From assembly GCA_030512295.1 (NCBI GenBank), contig JAULSR010000001.1:1364001-1428000 (forward strand): a stretch of DNA of 64,000 nucleotides, read 5' to 3'. The translations under genes and the position numbers were made by a program. The DNA is from Bombardia bombarda (taxonomy: Eukaryota; Ascomycota; Sordariomycetes; Sordariales; Lasiosphaeriaceae). The notes under the pieces were generated by a model. It worked only from the letters and a program-made list of their open reading frames with translations. It did no database searches and was not told where the DNA came from. Below, piece after piece: positions 60,203 to 64,000 of the stretch (position 1 is the first letter of the stretch; each line of letters begins with the position of its first letter).

Positions 60203-62986
60203 TTTTTTTTTAATCAGTCGGTGGGATAGAGGTGTGTGTGGTCTATCTGGCACGGAGAGGAATCGCGGCGGCAAGAAACTCGAACGAAAGGTACGATTTG
60301 AGGCTGAAGCTACAGGCCACTACGGAGCTACGAAACGCGCTGCTGGTCGCTGAGCGCAGAGTGCAGAGTGCAGAGCGCAAAAGTGGGACCTTTCACCGAT
60401 AAGATAAGAAATGAGTGCAGCAGAGCCCGCGCCCGGTGGGTGGAGTTGCGTGCAGCGGAGGGCGGCAGCGCACTAGCGCGCAGGGCTTGCGTGCCCCACC
60501 CGTGGCCGAAAATTTTACCTATATCAAGGCGGCAAATGGAACGCTTTCCAAATTTCTTCTTCTTTTCTTCTCTTCACGGACTTGTGCCCAGCGATCCTCT
60601 GCCACCTCCGTGTGGTCAGGGTCGATTGCTGCGGCAGTTCGGTTAAAATGGAGCCATCTTATTTTCTATGATGTCAATTTCCTACCGACAGGTCCAAGAG
60701 AAACCGAACTCTGGGGAGCTTCGTTCGCCGCAAGGTTTGAGCGTTGTGAGCCGGATGATTTAGGAGAAGTCATATTCCAATCCGTTCGCCGAGACCGTCG
60801 GTTTATGAGGCTGGGGGAAACCATGACCGTTACTACAATTCCAACCCAAGTAGATAGCTTTTTGTGACGTGTGATACTTTGTGATTGATTGCCTTGGGCT
60901 TGCTGTTGCAGCCTGCGTCCAATTCATTGCCTTCGTCGAAGTGATGTTGGGTGTGAGCTGCCAAAGACCATCACGCGTGCAAACCTTGGCTGTCGCGTTT
61001 GGGCAAAAGTCTCTGTGCACCACGTGCATTTTTCAGTTAGTCTCTTGTGGAGTGTTTTGTCTTCCAAATCTTGCTGTCACGAACTTAGGATGCCCATGTT
61101 ATGCCCATGTTATGTTGGCTCGTGCCTGCTTACGTGCACCATGCTTTGGCAGTCGAAAAGGACCGATGGAGAGGCCGGGAAATCCCCATCTGGGGTAACC
61201 GAGTGACTGTTTTGGCTGGTGGCTGGAAATGCGGCTCATGTCGTCGCATTCGATGTCTTCACGTGATGGCTGGGTATGGGGACTTGGAGAGTGTTGACGT
61301 GTGGTGTAGTTGGAATAGCTACCTAGGCACTTGAGTCCTAGGTCGGCGCTTCTCGGTGGCATGAAAGCTCGGCGCGTGCCGTCGTCGACTTGGTTTCTTT
61401 CTGCACAAAGTAAAATACTTGCTCCAATGGTCGTTGCCAAGGCGAGATCGTGGTTTCTATTTGGCGTCGGGCTGTCTCTCAAGTCTCCCAGTGTAATGTA
61501 CTTCGTATCACCAATGCCTTCGGGTCTCAAGCTATTTGAGGCGTACGGTAATTACCGTAACTAGGCAGTTTATGCAGATCTATTAGACTCTAGAGTCCCA
61601 AGGCATGAAACCTGCTACCTTAGCCTCCGTACAGAAATGACTGAAGAATTGCAGCCTCTGGGTATGACACGACTCCTGAATTTCGTACGGGCCCGAGCTC
61701 TCTATGCGTGGGCTTGCAAGAACAGGGCATGTGATGCTCGGAATGCCACGGTAAATTTCACTGCCCAACGCTCACGGTTGCCGGGATGAGGCCCCTGTCC
61801 GGGCATCCTTCCCTTCTGGTTATCGAGGCCCGGCAGTCCAGTCTCGCTTCTCCACACCGCAACCTCTTCCCGCGGCCGGTCGGTGCGGGGACAGAGGCAG
61901 TGGTCTAGGTAGTGGAGGGCTGTTCGGCTTCGGCCATGCTTTTTTTCACTTCTTAGACCTCTTAGACGGACCGATTTCGAGTTTGCTGCAGCAGTGGTGG
62001 GCAATTGCTAAGTCGGCAATGCTTCTGGTCAACTATTGCCGCCCAGCCAGCTTGCCCAGAGAAGCAGGAACGCGTCATTGGCAGCCAAGAGGGTGTCGGT
62101 GATATTTGAGATGAGAAGGTATGGTTTGATCAAGTTTACTGCACATAGAAGAAGAAATGCAGGGGACAGTAGGTATTTATCATTTCATAATGAGAACGTA
62201 TGCCATAATATTCTGATGAGAAGGGCATGGTTGAGTGGTTCCATGCGAGTTGCTAAAGTCATGAGCGTATGATACAGTCTAGATTCTCTGTAAGCAGCCG
62301 CTTGTGACCAGCCATGGTAAGGTACAGAACTAAAAGTGCTCTCGTGCCTTGGAAACCTAAAAGGCCTGTGAAAGTCTAGACATTCCCCATCGTTCCTTCC
62401 CCACACTGAGTAGATGAGGACGGCGTCTGCCGCTGTGCGGAGGCGAGCGGAGTCTGAGGTGGCTCGAGAGTAGTTCCAAGGTTTCCCCAAAACAGGGGCA
62501 ACCCACAGGCTCATTGGTCCTCATCGATCTCGTTGACCTCTTTGGATTCAATTGGTTTTCTTTTCCCGTGGCGTGGCCGCATGACGCCCAAGACACCCCA
62601 AGACTTCCAAGACGCCCAGTGACGTCTCCAGCCCCTGCAGCGCGCGGGAAGACATCGGTGTTATCCTGCATCTCGGCTAGCACCCTGCCCTTAGTAGACG
62701 TGGGTAACAACAGACGGAGATGGGGATTGCAGATCGTTCATGGGCCATCATCTGCCCCATCCATCTCCTCAGTCCTCCCCCGTCGGCTGTGTCGTCCAAA
62801 TTCGGCCCTTGGGAGCTTTCGGCATGGCGTTATTGTAGAAGCACCGAAGCTCCAGTGCCTTGTCGGCCCTTTCCCCACAGACACGCTCAGTACGACGGTA
62901 CGGCCAGGAACACGACAAATCGCTTCTCCAGTTTTCATCCTCCTCCCCCGGTTTTACCCCGTCTGGAGACTCTGGGGCCACCCTGC

Positions 62987-63022
62987 ACCCCGGCCTGTAC
63001 CCCGGCCTGCACCCCGGTCTGG
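62987..63022 (+). promoter_or_regulatory. Triplicated 12-bp element upstream of glucoamylase gene
   Basis: Three adjacent units of the form ACCCCGGYCTGN lie about 170-210 nt before the signal-peptide start. GC-rich boxes of this type resemble CreA-like carbon-repression sites on either strand, but the exact consensus is not matched. Confidence 0.4.
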
Positions 63023-63090
63023 GAGCTTGATGCTGTCAACGGGGTCGTGAGACAACAATACGGCTGTGTAAAGGGGCTTGATATCTCTAG

Positions 63091-63097
63091 ATAAATA
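63091..63097 (+). promoter_or_regulatory. TATA-like box of glucoamylase gene
   Basis: ATAAATA lies six bases before an upstream in-frame ATG (63103) and 99 nt before ATG 63196, so transcription probably starts between the two ATGs. Confidence 0.4.
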
Positions 63098-63195
63098 CCA
63101 TCATGGCCGCCGCCCTCAACGGTTCTGATCTGCACCCAGTCACCAGCAGCATCAACAGCATCAACAGCACAACTGGACTCTACCAGCCTGTCATC

Positions 63196-64000
63196 ATGCA
63201 CGTCATTTCATCTCTGCTGCTCCTCGGAGCCGTCGCATCCCAGGCCGTCTTTGGACGCCCTGATGCCAGCGGCAGGCACTCCGAGGTCGTCAAGCGCGCC
63301 GTCGACTCATGGATCGAGACTGAGAAGCCCATTGCTCTGAGCAAGCTCCTCTGCAACATCGGCACCACCGGTTGCGCCGCTTCAGGTGCTGGTCTTGGTG
63401 TCATCGTTGCTAGTCCCTCTAAGAGCAGCCCCGACTGTAAGTCAAATATATACTCTGAAACAAAATATGGCCCACCTGCTAACAAACAACAGACTGGTAT
63501 ACCTGGACGAGAGATGCCTCTCTGGTTTCTAAGCTCCTGGTCGACACATTCGTCGCCAACTACAGCAGCTCTCTCCAGACCACCATCCAGAATTTCATCA
63601 TCTCTCAAGCTAAACTCCAGGGTGTCTCGAACCCCTCAGGTGGTCTCTCCAACGGAGCCGGCCTCGCCGAGCCAAAGTTCAACGTCGACCTCAGCCAGTT
63701 CACTGGAGCTTGGGGCCGCCCTCAGAGAGATGGCCCGCCCCTGCGAGCTATTACTCTCATCAACTACGCCAAGTGGTTGGTGAACAACGGCTACTCTTCC
63801 ACCGCCTCCAGCATTGTGTGGCCCATTATCAAGAACGATCTCGCCTACACCGCTCAGTACTGGTAATTACCCCTGGTCATCATGTCTGCATGGTTCATCG
63901 TACTAACTCACTCAACAGGAACAACACTGGCTTTGATCTCTGGGAGGAAGTGAACGGCAGTTCTTTCTTCACCATTATGGCCTCCCACCGCGGTATGTAG
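63196..64000 (+). CDS. Glucoamylase (GH15), 5' part, runs off the window
   Basis: The visible exons are 63196-63436, 63493-63862 and 63919-63992; the third ends at a GTATGT donor at the window edge, so the gene continues. The product starts MHVISSLLLLGAVASQAVFG, a secretion signal. A propeptide follows, ending in KR just before AVDSWIETEKPIALSKLLCN. The GH15 catalytic core shows YWYTWTRDASLVSKLLVD, with the Trp/Arg/Asp of the active-site cleft, and LWEEVNGSSFFT. It hydrolyses terminal alpha-1,4 and alpha-1,6 glucose from starch after secretion. The upstream in-frame ATG at 63103 would add 31 hydrophilic residues and bury the signal peptide, so I prefer 63196. Starch induction and glucose repression are expected from the family. 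Confidence 0.9.

Larger units (their letters stand above)
60203..63195. other. Long divergent intergenic region
   Basis: About 3 kb between the Snu66 gene (-) and the glucoamylase gene (+). It should contain a large regulatory region for the latter, including three copies of a 12-bp CCCCGG-containing unit (62987-63022) and a TATA-like box near 63091. No gene supported. Confidence 0.5.

Noticed and set aside
1..64000. Search for biosynthetic cluster, transposon, RIP-affected repeats or viral insertion
   Set aside because: Genes are unrelated housekeeping functions; I saw no transposase, reverse transcriptase, long terminal or inverted repeats, or TA-rich RIP-like blocks.
1..64000. tRNA genes
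   Set aside because: I looked for GGTTCRANNCC B-box patterns in spacers and found none with a matching A box; a covariance-model scan would settle it.

Overview
This window looks like ordinary euchromatic nuclear DNA from a filamentous ascomycete (Pezizomycotina, most likely a sordariomycete). The genes are intron-poor with short introns (about 50-130 nt) carrying GTRNGY donors, CTRAC-type branch points and YAG acceptors. They sit on both strands with 0.4-3 kb spacers, and their products are fungal housekeeping proteins. I found no rRNA, tRNA, CRISPR array, transposon, or bacterial or viral block. Exon boundaries were worked out by hand from reading frame, splice consensus and family similarity.

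Layout. 1-3.3 kb: spacer. 3.3-5.1 kb (+): coiled-coil/CCCH zinc-finger protein. 6.0-6.9 kb (+): SRP19/Sec65. 7.6-11.75 kb (-): dynactin p150Glued. 12.7-15.1 kb (+): five-exon F-box-like protein. 15.4 kb (-): possible 54-residue ORF. 16.9-20.6 kb (+): Hul4-type HECT ubiquitin ligase. 22.3-23.2 kb (-): ribosomal protein eS10. 23.9-24.8 kb (+): Sde2. 25.2-26.1 kb (-): Cox12/COX6B. 26.7-27.3 kb (+): small MLRQ/B12D-like mitochondrial protein. 27.9-28.4 kb (-): PPIE-like RRM protein. 29.5-33.5 kb (+): Sec31. 34.3-35.6 kb (+): Get2-like tail-anchor receptor. 36.8-39.0 kb (-): bHLH transcription factor. 41.9-43.6 kb (+): TMEM135-like membrane protein. 44.4 kb (-): small single-pass membrane protein. 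45.7-49.6 kb (-): SMP/C2 tricalbin (Mug190-like). 51.4-53.0 kb (-): Pro/Ser-rich conserved protein. 55.2-57.4 kb (+): Y-family DNA polymerase iota-like. 58.2-60.2 kb (-): Snu66/SART1 splicing factor. 63.2 kb to the window end (+): 5' part of a secreted GH15 glucoamylase.

How the genes relate. They do not form a cluster. Themes recur by chance or by loose synteny: ER targeting and export (Sec65, Get2, Sec31, tricalbin), splicing (Sde2, Snu66, PPIE-like RRM), and respiration (Cox12, the MLRQ-like protein).

The most interesting signals are in gene structure rather than content. They are a candidate 3-nt microexon in COX12, a GC-AG intron in the dynactin gene, frame-neutral stop-free introns in three genes, and a hidden 5' coding exon in the bHLH gene. 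There are also three apparent -1 frameshifts at homopolymer runs (one in eS10, two in the GET2-like gene), which most simply mean sequencing under-calls. An ACCTACCT/AGGTAGGT octamer is over-represented in the spacers. I did not find a convincing new multi-gene system.
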